Assembly (NCBI RefSeq): GCF_038593265.1
Contig: NZ_CP151979.1
Coordinates: forward strand, 2,549,001 to 2,613,000
Direction of reading: 5' to 3'
Source: Ureibacillus sp. FSL W7-1570
GTDB taxonomy: Bacteria; Bacillota; Bacilli; Bacillales_A; Planococcaceae
Length of the DNA stretch: 64,000 nt
Position numbers and translations under genes: made by a program. The notes under the pieces are model-generated. The model made no database searches and had not been told where the DNA came from. It saw only the letters and a program-made list of their open reading frames with translations. Every line of letters begins with the position of its first letter. Positions within the stretch are counted from its first letter, which is position 1. Positions 46,251 through 53,926 of this stretch are shown here, in pieces.

Positions 46251-46395
46251 GTGTTAAATAAAGTACTGCCAGGTAATCTGTTTTATTTTAAAATGGTAGT
46301 AAGCAAAGAATCATTCCTTATAATAACGGCGATAAAGAATAGCTTCTCCCCTGGTTGCAGCCCGGATGAAGAATCAAAGGTTAGGAAGTGGCGCT

Positions 46396-47064
46396 ATGGA
46401 ACAATTGAAGAGTTACAAAGAACTATTTCCTTTTTTTGAGGGTATCAGTGCAAATGAAATGAAAATAAATTATGTGAAGAAAAAGTTTCCGAAGGGCGAA
46501 ACGATTTTTCATGAAGGGGACAGTTGTGCAGGTGTCCCATTTGTAACGAAAGGTTGCATAAGGGTTTCGAAGTTTGGAAAAAACGGGAAAGAAATGAGCG
46601 TTTATCGGGTAAATGCAGGAGAAACTTGTATTTTAACGGTCTCAAGCATTCTTTCCAATGAACCCTATCCTTTGACAGCCACTGTGGAGAAAGATGCGGA
46701 AGCCATCATCCTTCCCTATCAGGATTTCAAATTATTAATGGAAGTAAACCCGCATTTTCAAGAATATATCTATAAAACGATAAGCCTCAGGTTCCTGGAA
46801 GTGATAAAAATAATAGATGAAGTGATTTTTCAAAGCATTGATGAGCGACTGGTAAAGCATTTATTAAGATATACAAAAAATGACGGCGATTTGATTGAAA
46901 CGACCCATGATAAAATTGCGACGGAGATCGGTACAGTGCGGGAAGTGGTCAGCCGTCTATTAAAAGAAATGGAGAGAAAAGGGTGGATCCAACTCTCAAG
47001 GGGGAAAGTGACCGTTGTTGAAAGAAGTAAACTGGAAGAGTTGATGAAAGATAAAAAATTGTAA
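46396..47064 (+). CDS. Crp/Fnr family transcriptional regulator
   Basis: A 222-residue regulator. The start is ATG 46396 behind TTAGGAAG; 46366 is less likely. The N-terminal cNMP-binding barrel (FPKGETIFHEGDSCAGVPFVTKG) is followed by the dimer helix and a winged helix (THDKIATEIGTVREVVSRLLKEME). The four N-terminal cysteines of Fnr are missing; three scattered Cys (SCAG, GCIR, ETCI) lie in the sensor barrel and might be redox-active. It precedes a DUF2892 gene by 83 bases containing a small palindrome, so regulation of that gene is likely. Confidence 0.9.
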   Translation: MEQLKSYKELFPFFEGISANEMKINYVKKKFPKGETIFHEGDSCAGVPFVTKGCIRVSKFGKNGKEMSVYRVNAGETCILTVSSILSNEPYPLTATVEKDAEAIILPYQDFKLLMEVNPHFQEYIYKTISLRFLEVIKIIDEVIFQSIDERLVKHLLRYTKNDGDLIETTHDKIATEIGTVREVVSRLLKEMERKGWIQLSRGKVTVVERSKLEELMKDKKL

Positions 47065-47077
47065 ATTTCGTGAAATC

Positions 47078-47090
47078 GTGATTTTGTCAC
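47078..47090. promoter_or_regulatory. Crp-like half-site palindrome
   Basis: GTGATTTTGTCAC has the GTGA/TCAC arms of Crp-family sites, with a five-base rather than six-base centre. It lies between the Crp-type gene and the DUF2892 gene. Confidence 0.4.
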
Positions 47091-47147
47091 TGAGAAATCG
47101 GCCCCTGTTATTTACTATGAATAAAAATGGAAAAAGGGGGCTATCAC

Positions 47148-47342
47148 ATGGGTTCAAATGTTGGTACTGCCGATCGGGTCATCCGTATTATTCTTGGCCT
47201 GGCCATCCTGTCGTTACTGTTTATATTGGAGGGAAATCTTAAATATCTCGGATTAATCGGATTGATTCCTCTGATTACGGGACTGGTGAAGTATTGTCCG
47301 TTATATTCGCTATTTAAAATTAATACGTGTCAAAAAAAATAA
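47148..47342 (+). CDS. DUF2892 (YgaP-type) small membrane protein
   Basis: A 64-residue protein with two membrane segments. The start is ATG 47148 behind AAGGGGGC. The sequence GTADRVIRIILGLAILS is the DUF2892 hallmark, and KYCPLYSLFKINTC carries the C-terminal cysteines typical of this family. In other bacteria the domain is fused to rhodaneses and linked to sulfide or redox stress. The Crp-type regulator immediately upstream is a recurrent partner. Confidence 0.88.
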   Translation: MGSNVGTADRVIRIILGLAILSLLFILEGNLKYLGLIGLIPLITGLVKYCPLYSLFKINTCQKK

Positions 47343-47367
47343 AAGTGGCTGTGAAAGGCCACTTTTT
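47341..47367. terminator. Terminator after the DUF2892 gene
   Basis: AAAAGTGGC and GCCACTTTT pair around an eight-base loop. Confidence 0.8.
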
Positions 47368-47373
47368 GTATGG

Positions 47374-48144
47374 CTAAACAACAGGAAGGGAGCGCAATGC
47401 TTCCTCTGCACTTGGAAATGAAGGCTTCATCAAAAGCAAACGTTCAATATAGTTTTTCACTTCTTCAGGCAATTGCAATTCTTCTTGCCAGCATCTTTCT
47501 CTGCTTTCTGTCGGAGTATAGTCGGAGTATAGTAAAAAGAGCAGGAAATGGCCGAGGAGATATAGGTCACTGCAATGGTTTTCCGCCTTTTTCGGATTCT
47601 TGACCATATCGATGGTTTCATTCGGATTCAGATAAGTGGCCAACCCAAAATCAATGATGGAGAGTTTTCCTTGGTGTATTAAGACATTGGGAATCCTTAA
47701 ATCACGGTGTACGATTCCTTTATTGTGAATTTGGACAACCATTTGAAGAAGCAGTTTTAATATGTGTATGGATTCAGGAAGGGAGTAGACATTGCCTTCC
47801 TCGAAAATCGTTTGTTCAAAGGTGCGGCCTTCCATATAATCCATCACGAAGAAAGGGATATTTTCAAGTTCACCAACCACAATCACGGAGGGGACAAAGG
47901 GCAAATCCAATTCTTTAAGAATTTGAATTTCCTTTTGAAATCGATGGCGCATTTTTTTGGAATTGCGATGTTTTGTTTTTAAACGTTTCAGGACATATTT
48001 TTTTCCGGTATGTTCTTCGATTAATAGATAGGTTATTCCGTAAGCGCCACAACCGAGTACCTTTGAAAAAGAATAATTTGTGTGGTCACTTATATATGTT
48101 TGGAACAAACGGTGGTACTTGTTTTCAAGAAAATCCCGAATCAT
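47374..48144 (-). CDS. Hanks-type protein kinase (YbdM-like)
   Basis: A 256-residue soluble Ser/Thr-type kinase. Glycine loop GCGAYG 31-36, Lys53 in VLKRLK, helix-C Glu72, HRD at 146-148, Asn153 and DFG at 165-167 are all present. The catalytic-loop Lys is replaced by Arg (HRDLRIPN), as in the YbdM-type branch. There is no PASTA or membrane domain. It lies three bases after a tiny basic protein gene on the same strand, so both are made together; the small protein may be a substrate or adaptor. Confidence 0.88.
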   Translation of the reverse strand: MIRDFLENKYHRLFQTYISDHTNYSFSKVLGCGAYGITYLLIEEHTGKKYVLKRLKTKHRNSKKMRHRFQKEIQILKELDLPFVPSVIVVGELENIPFFVMDYMEGRTFEQTIFEEGNVYSLPESIHILKLLLQMVVQIHNKGIVHRDLRIPNVLIHQGKLSIIDFGLATYLNPNETIDMVKNPKKAENHCSDLYLLGHFLLFLLYSDYTPTESRERCWQEELQLPEEVKNYIERLLLMKPSFPSAEEALRSLPVV

Positions 48145-48147
48145 CGT

Positions 48148-48324
48148 TTAACTGCTGAAGAAACCTCTTGAACTGAAGAAGCTACCGGAACGGAAAAAAC
48201 CGCTGCTTTTATGTCCCCGTTTATAATAATGATGTCCATAATAATTATGCTTTTTTGTGTATCTTCTATAGTTGGAAGAGGAGTTGCGTTTTTCACTGAA
48301 GGATTTGAAAAATTTTTCGATCAT
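48148..48324 (-). CDS. Tiny basic Ser/Tyr/Phe-rich protein upstream of the kinase
   Basis: A 58-residue protein beginning MIEKFFKSFSEKRNSSSNYRR, with TTAAGGAGGAAG upstream of ATG 48324. It is rich in Lys, His, Tyr, Ser and Phe and ends in a FxSGSFFSSRGFFSS pattern. There is no predicted membrane helix and no known family. The abundance of Ser/Tyr and the three-base gap to the kinase gene suggest a phosphorylation target or a spore-associated protein. It is a real gene by ribosome site and operon position. Confidence 0.65.
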   Translation of the reverse strand: MIEKFFKSFSEKRNSSSNYRRYTKKHNYYGHHYYKRGHKSSGFFRSGSFFSSRGFFSS

Positions 48325-48705
48325 GCTCGGCTTCCTCCTTAACACGAACCTTTTATTAATATGTACGAATTAATTGAAAATAAGTTTCGCCATAAGTATG
48401 GATTCAAATAAGTTTCAACAATTTTCAAAATGGTTTGCAAAACGCCGAAAAAGCAACCTTTATAAACGGGTATTTTTTTGATATAATACCAATTAAACAT
48501 ATTAATAAACTAGGTATAAACGGTCGGTGTAGGAAATAGGTAATTTTGCATATTTTACAAGATCCATCTTTAAGCAAAATGTGATTTCGAAAAAAGGTTT
48601 TTAAAACGGAAAAGCCCCCAATTTTCCATGGACCAGCATAGTTGCCCATGCAGTGATGGTTGTATGGCATACATTGAAAATAGTTTGAAGTAGAGGGGGA
48701 AAAAA
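48325..48705. other. Intergenic region between kinase operon and collagen-like gene
   Basis: No gene seen. It holds the divergent promoters: TATAAT near 48480 with no clear -35, two copies of an ATAAGTTTC motif near 48381 and 48409, and CATACATT at 48668-48675, which equals the sigma-E -10 consensus and stands about 30 bases before the collagen-like gene; a -35 for it is not evident. Confidence 0.4.
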
Positions 48706-49305
48706 ATGTATCCATACAACAATGATGACTATAATGGGAATTTTTTTAATCAATTTCAAGATGACAATGTAAGTCGTCGAGGTTTTCAGGGAGGGCGACC
48801 AGGTGCTCCTGGAGGATCAGGCGGTTTCCCAGGCACACCCGGTGGGTTTCCTGGAATACCAGGCGGATTTCCAGGGGGGCCAGGCGGATTTCCGGGGACA
48901 CCTGGTGGCTTCCCAGGGACACCAGGAGGGTTTCCGGGAGGTCCAGGCGGATTTCCAGGCACACCCGGTGGATTCCCGGGAACACCAGGCGGATTTCCAG
49001 GTTCACCAGGTATGCCGCCTTTTGGAGGTCAAATGACTCCTCCAACAGCCCCGCCACCAAGTTTTACACCTCAATTAAGCTCTTTCCAAGGAACTGCGGA
49101 ATTTAGTCGCCGAAGCGGTGGCAGAGGAATAGGAAGATGCTTTTTCCGCAATACATTTATTTGGTTGACGAATGGCAATAGTTTCTGGTTTTATCCGGTG
49201 TTTGCTTTAGGAAACTCCATTTTCGGTTTCCGTTGGAGAGGAAACCGGGGCTGGGTATACGATGTTCTAAATCGCCAACGCATCGCATTCTTCCAATGCT
49301 ATTAA
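48706..49305 (+). CDS. Collagen-like protein with GGFPGxP heptads
   Basis: A 199-residue protein. Residues 39-101 are nine tandem heptapeptides GGFPGxP (x = T, I, G, S). The seven-residue period breaks the strict Gly-X-Y register of collagen, so a normal triple helix would be interrupted at every repeat. After a Pro-rich linker the last 55 residues form a compact aromatic domain with [21 protein letters not shown] and [15 protein letters not shown] ending in FFQCY. This domain occurs on many small Bacillaceae proteins and is uncharacterised. There is no signal peptide. GAGGGGGA precedes the ATG, and a sigma-E-like -10 suggests a sporulation role. Confidence 0.8.
   Translation: MYPYNNDDYNGNFFNQFQDDNVSRRGFQGGRPGAPGGSGGFPGTPGGFPGIPGGFPGGPGGFPGTPGGFPGTPGGFPGGPGGFPGTPGGFPGTPGGFPGSPGMPPFGGQMTPPTAPPPSFTPQLSSFQGTAEFSRRSGGRGIGRCFFRNTFIWLTNGNSFWFYPVFALGNSIFGFRWRGNRGWVYDVLNRQRIAFFQCY
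48820..49008 (+). repeat. 21-base tandem repeats coding GGFPGxP
   Basis: Nine in-frame copies of a 21-base unit such as GGCGGATTTCCAGGGACACC(T), with scattered synonymous changes. Confidence 0.9.
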
Positions 49306-49469
49306 TCCATAAAAAGGAACCTATGTTTAAAGGGGAAGATTTTATGAATCCCTTTAAACATAGGGAACCCTTCATCATTATTCTACATAGTTCATTTTTT
49401 TGACGAATTAATGGGTTCTTTTTTTTATTCTCAAAGAATAATCATTAAAAAGAATGGAGGAGGGAAGAC

Positions 49470-49970
49470 ATGATTGAAAAAATACAGAAAGCCCGTGAAA
49501 AAGTTTTGAATAGTGTTCGCCACTTGTCTGACGAGCAGTTAAATGAGAAGCCCGGAAAAGGGAAATGGTCCATTGCCCAAGTTTTGGAACATCTGTATCT
49601 AATGGAAATGAATACAGTGGACGGAATCATGGAAACGCTATCAAAAAATGAATATAATCCTACCGAAGAAAAACCCATTCATCAAATGCTGGATCGCACA
49701 ATAAAACGGGTGGCACCGGATGATTTGACGCCTTCTGACAAGTTTCAAACGTTGGATGAACTGGAACGAAAATTAAACAATTCAAGGGAAGCGTTGATAA
49801 AGAGCATTGAAGGGGTCAGCGAAGAAGATTTGGAGAATAAGTCCTTTATCCATAGAAGATATGGATTATTGTCCATACGTCAATGGGTTTTGTTAATCGG
49901 TTATCATGAAGAGCGGCATTTGCAGCAAATTGAAGAAATTAAAGAAAAATTATTAAAAAAGGTAAATTAA
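49470..49970 (+). CDS. DinB-family protein
   Basis: A 166-residue four-helix-bundle protein. The metal-binding triad is visible: His41 in QVLEHLYL and His146/His150 in GYHEERHLQQ. The start has GGAGGAGGG upstream. DinB-like proteins include bacillithiol transferases (BstA) and maleylpyruvate isomerase relatives, so thiol-dependent detoxification is a reasonable guess. Confidence 0.88.
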   Translation: MIEKIQKAREKVLNSVRHLSDEQLNEKPGKGKWSIAQVLEHLYLMEMNTVDGIMETLSKNEYNPTEEKPIHQMLDRTIKRVAPDDLTPSDKFQTLDELERKLNNSREALIKSIEGVSEEDLENKSFIHRRYGLLSIRQWVLLIGYHEERHLQQIEEIKEKLLKKVN

Positions 49971-49973
49971 AAT

Positions 49974-50011
49974 AACACCTTCGATTATCACAAGGAATAA
50001 TCGAAGGTGTT
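49974..50011. terminator. Bidirectional terminator
   Basis: A 15-base perfect stem, AACACCTTCGATTAT with ATAATCGAAGGTGTT, shared by the DinB gene and the small minus-strand peptide gene. Confidence 0.92.
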
Positions 50012-50025
50012 TTGTTGGGCGGTTC

Positions 50026-50130
50026 TCACATACCGGCAAGGAATTCTCTGATAAGTTCAATAATCCCTGCAGCTTTTCCTTCATTAAGGTATAAGAGAAG
50101 ATCTTGAACAAATTGCAAAATGTTATCCAT
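50026..50130 (-). CDS. 34-residue acidic amphipathic peptide
   Basis: A short gene: ATG 50130 preceded by GGGGGGT seven bases upstream, 34 codons, TGA, then a strong terminator. The product starts MDNILQFVQDLLLYLNEG and ends IIELIREFLAGM. Two leucine-rich amphipathic helices are joined by NEGKAAG. Net charge is about -3, with no Cys and no long membrane helix. A sigma-A promoter stands about 20 bases upstream of the ribosome site. I do not recognise the family; size and amphipathicity recall phenol-soluble-modulin-like or signalling peptides, but this is only a resemblance. Confidence 0.7.
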   Translation of the reverse strand: MDNILQFVQDLLLYLNEGKAAGIIELIREFLAGM

Positions 50131-50708
50131 CTTTAGACCCCCCATTTCCGAAATATAGTGTCTATTAATTTTTCTACAAGACTAAATTGCTACTACTTTC
50201 GGATGGAAGTCAAAAGTTATTTTAGTAAAATTTTTGTGAACAAATAAAGTAACTAATAAAAGAAGATGAAATTCGCTTTTTGATCTGTAGAGAAAAAAGG
50301 CAGATTCCCCATCTGCGGCATTCATTTCCTCCGCTGTTTGACGTCCTTTTTCCCATGGTAGTCAGCAACAGCCGCTTTTGCCATTGCGAGCAAAAGGTTT
50401 TGCTGTTGCCCCCCTGTTATAACCATAATTCTCTAAATTGCGATGGTAAACCAACTCGTTTCAAGTTGATCCTTTCATTGATAGAAAATGAAACTATAGA
50501 AGATAGTGTAAATTGATTACATGAACTATTTTTAGCCCAATCCGCCTGAATAGCGATTCTTAAATTCGACTTCCTAAAACGAATCTCACAAACTTGCAAA
50601 ATTTCGAATAATTTTTCATTGAATTCAATATATATACTATAAAGTTGTGTCTATTTTGTTGCGAAGCAGGTAATTTTTTTTTACAGAACGAATAAGGGGG
50701 GGATTGGG
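50131..50708. other. Intergenic region upstream of the peptide gene
   Basis: The left part holds the peptide-gene promoter. The remainder (50200-50690) has only short frames without ribosome sites on either strand, and a G-rich AAGGGGGG ribosome site for the next gene at its right end. I see no RNA structure. Confidence 0.5.
50152..50179 (-). promoter_or_regulatory. Promoter of the 34-residue peptide gene
   Basis: Minus-strand TTGTAG (50179-50174) and TATATT (50157-50152), 16-base spacer; the start of transcription would be just ahead of the GGGGGGT ribosome site. Confidence 0.55.
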
Positions 50709-51458
50709 GTGGCCATGGCTGCCATTGCTTTGACCGTTTTTGTTATGTTCATTCTCTCGCAGATGGTTTTATATATTCAAATAAAGAGAATGGAGAAAGC
50801 AAAAGAATATAAAGAAATAACCCAAGACTATATATTGCCTTATTTAAATGAAATTTTTTTATTTCTGGAGCTGAAATTGGATGTGCGGAAAGAAACGGGT
50901 GTCCCGATGATCGATATCAATCCGGAAGAAATTGTAACGAAATTGCAGGAAAAGATCCGTTACGGAAATGCCAGGATTTTGAATGCGCTTTACCGCTATT
51001 TCAATTCGGCGGCGTATTTTGAAGGGCGGGGAGAGGCGAAAAACCTGGCAACCTATGATGTGTTTTATCATTTTTTGGATCACGCTTATCACATCATTGA
51101 AAAAAGCGGATTCAAAGATGAAGAATTATTGGGTAATATAGAAAAATGGCAAAAAATCTATGGCATGGCATTTGTTTTAACTTCGATATTGGGCAACGAT
51201 GAAGCGATAAAAATCCTTTCCTTTCGATGGCTATGGAGTCCTGATTTTTTAAATAAAATCCCCTTCCATTTACTGGATGACTTAATCGATAATTATAACC
51301 ATTCCACTATGGAAGAACATAAGCTGTTGGAGTTTTTGGCAATCCTTAAGAAAGATTTTCAAAAGTCGCCTGAAATTGATCGATTCCAAGAATTGAAGAA
51401 TTATTTGGAAGAAGCGTTCATGATTGTGGAAAAAAGATGGCTGAATTATAGTAGCTGA
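50709..51458 (+). CDS. Uncharacterised membrane-anchored protein
   Basis: A 249-residue protein starting at GTG 50709 (or ATG 50715) after AAGGGGGG. One N-terminal membrane helix (AAIALTVFVMFILSQMVLYIQ) is followed by a soluble helical domain of about 220 residues with RYGNARILNALYRYFNSAAYFEGRG and WQKIYGMAFVLTSILG. No known motif is recognised. It is monocistronic and about 110 bases ahead of the next gene. Confidence 0.7.
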   Translation: MAMAAIALTVFVMFILSQMVLYIQIKRMEKAKEYKEITQDYILPYLNEIFLFLELKLDVRKETGVPMIDINPEEIVTKLQEKIRYGNARILNALYRYFNSAAYFEGRGEAKNLATYDVFYHFLDHAYHIIEKSGFKDEELLGNIEKWQKIYGMAFVLTSILGNDEAIKILSFRWLWSPDFLNKIPFHLLDDLIDNYNHSTMEEHKLLEFLAILKKDFQKSPEIDRFQELKNYLEEAFMIVEKRWLNYSS

Positions 51459-51568
51459 CTTTGGCTGCTTTTTTATTGTTGAAACTTCTATTTTTGAGAG
51501 GTTATTTATATATAATATTATAGGAAATTTTCGGACCAGTATTATTTAGTAGAAAGTAAGGTGAAACG

Positions 51569-52924
51569 ATGAAAGCTTATATCTTAAAACTATCGTTTGA
51601 AGGGATAACACCAGAAGTTTGGCGACGGATTATCATACCCGCTGGAGCTACATTCAATCGACTGCATGAAACAATCCAATATGTAACGAATTTTAAAAGC
51701 CGCATGGAACCTTACCATGATTTTAGTTTTCCTATGGAGGACGTCATCATCACAAATAATGCGGAACTTATTGAACAGAAAGAAACGGATGGAAAGAAGG
51801 TCAAGCAGCCAACTCGCATTAAAATTGATCCATATATTGAGAAATACGGAAAACTGCTTTATCAATACGATTTCGGAGACCAATGGGAAATTTCGGTTAT
51901 TTTGGAGGACACAGTGGACGATTATTACTTTGGCTACCCGACTTTGTTGGATGGGGGAGGCATGGCGCCGCCTGAAGACGTCGGGGGAGCGGCTGGATAT
52001 ATGGAATTTCTGAAAATTATTCATGATCCCACTCATCCAAGATATACAATAAGCCGTGAATGGGCGGAGAGGGTCGGATATAAGCCGTTAAATATAGAAA
52101 GTATCAATCATTCCTTAAAACACGTGAAATTTAAAAAGACCGAATGGGAACAGATTCATCATGAAAATTACGTGGTGTTATCCGATAAATATCGTGGTTC
52201 GGAAGTGGTCGATGCGGAAAAAGTGGCAAATAAAGACTTGATTTTAGATTACATTGTCAGTTGCACGAATCTGTATGGCATTATTCCAAATTATAAAGTG
52301 ATACACATTTACAATTTGCACAACAAGCCGAAAATTACAAGCAAAGATTTGCAAGCCATTACAACAGATGCACATTATAAAAAACTGCTCGAGGAATCCA
52401 ATGTCGTTGTAAAAATGGATCGGTTTATCCATAAAATCCTTGAAGAAAATAATATTACGGAAAAATTGGAGCAGGTTGTAGTTGGCAAGCCTTATTACAT
52501 TCCGGATAAGGAGGAATTGCTTTGCTATAAAAATGAACTCTATTATGAAGAAACAAAATATCACCGGGAATTGGGAAATTGGCTTGAAAGGGCGGAAAGC
52601 CGGGAAAGAAAATCCGTTCAGGAAATTTTGCGTGAACTCAGTTGGAAAATGAAAGCCATGAATTATAAATTCAACATCACCATGAGGGAATTTTTAAATC
52701 AATTTGTGTTTGCAAATATCAATGAAGTGAACGAAGTGACAAGAATGTTATTTTCCGTGGCGAATGTAACAAGAACTTGGGACAATCGGGGATTTACCCC
52801 AAAAGAATTGTCGGAGCTTTCCAAACCTAAACCAACAAAAGTGGCAGTGGGCGCGAAAATCGGCCGGAATGATCCTTGCCATTGCGGAAGCGGGAAAAAG
52901 TATAAAAAGTGTTGCGGACGATAA
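51569..52924 (+). CDS. pRiA4b ORF-3-like protein with C-terminal SEC-C zinc motif
   Basis: A 451-residue protein. Residues 1-175 are the pRiA4b ORF-3 (PF07929) domain: MKAYILKLSFEGITPEVWRRI, FSFPMEDV, LLYQYDFGDQWEISVILED and GYPTLLDGGGMAPPEDVGG. The middle 230 residues are unassigned and helical. The last 20 (IGRNDPCHCGSGKKYKKCCG) are a perfect SEC-C zinc-binding motif as at the SecA C-terminus. It starts at ATG 51569 behind AGTAAGGTG. The ORF-3 domain is widespread on mobile DNA and in chromosomes, with no established function. Confidence 0.92.
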   Translation: MKAYILKLSFEGITPEVWRRIIIPAGATFNRLHETIQYVTNFKSRMEPYHDFSFPMEDVIITNNAELIEQKETDGKKVKQPTRIKIDPYIEKYGKLLYQYDFGDQWEISVILEDTVDDYYFGYPTLLDGGGMAPPEDVGGAAGYMEFLKIIHDPTHPRYTISREWAERVGYKPLNIESINHSLKHVKFKKTEWEQIHHENYVVLSDKYRGSEVVDAEKVANKDLILDYIVSCTNLYGIIPNYKVIHIYNLHNKPKITSKDLQAITTDAHYKKLLEESNVVVKMDRFIHKILEENNITEKLEQVVVGKPYYIPDKEELLCYKNELYYEETKYHRELGNWLERAESRERKSVQEILRELSWKMKAMNYKFNITMREFLNQFVFANINEVNEVTRMLFSVANVTRTWDNRGFTPKELSELSKPKPTKVAVGAKIGRNDPCHCGSGKKYKKCCGR

Positions 52925-52927
52925 TAG

Positions 52928-52987
52928 AAAACCAAGGTGGCCTTACAAGTTCAAGTCTTCCTATGGACTTGCAGGCACCTTGGTTTT
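52928..52987. terminator. Bidirectional terminator
   Basis: AAAACCAAGGTG (52928-52939) pairs with CACCTTGGTTTT (52976-52987), with a second inner CAAGT.../ACTTG stem; T residues follow on the plus strand. Confidence 0.88.
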
Positions 52988-52993
52988 TTGATG

Positions 52994-53773
52994 TCATTTT
53001 ATTTCGATGGTACCGCTGGATACATCCAAATCGATCCGGTATTTACCGGAACCGTATGTTCCCCGCAAACGGTTATTTCCGCTTTCCTCATTTTTCAGAG
53101 GGAAACGATTTTTGATTGTACCGCTTGATATTTCACCATTTAACGTAAAATCGCTATCTTCCGGTAAATCGAGGACGATGCGTCCCGAACTTACTTCCGT
53201 TTCGATATTACCGACCAACTTATCCATTTGGACGGATACATTTCCGGATGCGACATCAATATCCAGTTCTCCGGTAAAATGTTTCATATCTATATTCCCT
53301 GAAGCCACTTCCAACGAGGCGTTTCCCGCTTTTAATGATTCGATGTCAATATTTCCGGAACCGACTTCCAATTCCAATGATTGCAGTACAGTATCATCCG
53401 ACAACTTAAAATCAATGTTTCCGGATCCCACTTCCACTTTTAAATCACGGTCGTAGTTTTCAGGAATCGTAACCGTCAATTTTGTTTTTCTTCCAAAATT
53501 CAGCAATGAAAACCACTGGCGATGATATTCTATTTCAATTGTATCACCTTTTTTGTTAAGGTTGACATTCCCTTTTCCTTTTAATTCCGCCTCCACATAG
53601 TCCTGATTTTTGGAAATGATGGTTGTATCCACACCTTTGATATCCAGCTCGATGGAATCGATTTTGTTTGTTACTTCCGCCCGGTGTTCCTGGGATAAGA
53701 ACCAATTAGGGACATTGAAAGCCAAACTGATGAGCAGCAATAAAATGACGATGGCTAAAATGATTTTCTTCAC
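52994..53773 (-). CDS. DUF4097 beta-strand repeat protein (LiaG/YvlB-like)
   Basis: A 259-residue protein. I start at GTG 53773 behind AGGAGGGAG; the longer frame to 53839 lacks a ribosome site. One N-terminal membrane anchor (ILAIVILLLLISLAFNV) leads to a repeated beta domain: VEVGSGNIDFKL, LEVGSGNIDIESL, LEVASGNIDMKHF, DVASGNVSVQM, VSSGRIVLDL and ISSGTIKNRF, about one strand turn every 20 residues. This is the DUF4097 adhesin-like fold found in LiaG and other envelope stress proteins. It is monocistronic. Confidence 0.88.
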   Translation of the reverse strand: MKKIILAIVILLLLISLAFNVPNWFLSQEHRAEVTNKIDSIELDIKGVDTTIISKNQDYVEAELKGKGNVNLNKKGDTIEIEYHRQWFSLLNFGRKTKLTVTIPENYDRDLKVEVGSGNIDFKLSDDTVLQSLELEVGSGNIDIESLKAGNASLEVASGNIDMKHFTGELDIDVASGNVSVQMDKLVGNIETEVSSGRIVLDLPEDSDFTLNGEISSGTIKNRFPLKNEESGNNRLRGTYGSGKYRIDLDVSSGTIEIK

Positions 53774-53926
53774 AGGAGTTCTCCCTCCTAAATATTGGTT
53801 TATGTTTATATTAGACAAAAAAGGGAGGGACAACAACACCCTGCGGCTTTATTTCGCTCTAGGTCTTGAGATGTAGTTTTGTTAAGAGGGGGAACCAAAT
53901 TTTGAAACTATTGAATAAGAAAAGGA

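Noticed and set aside
50280-50599. Short frames on both strands in the gap before the membrane-anchored protein
   Set aside because: No ribosome sites, unlike the nearby 34-residue peptide; composition not protein-like.
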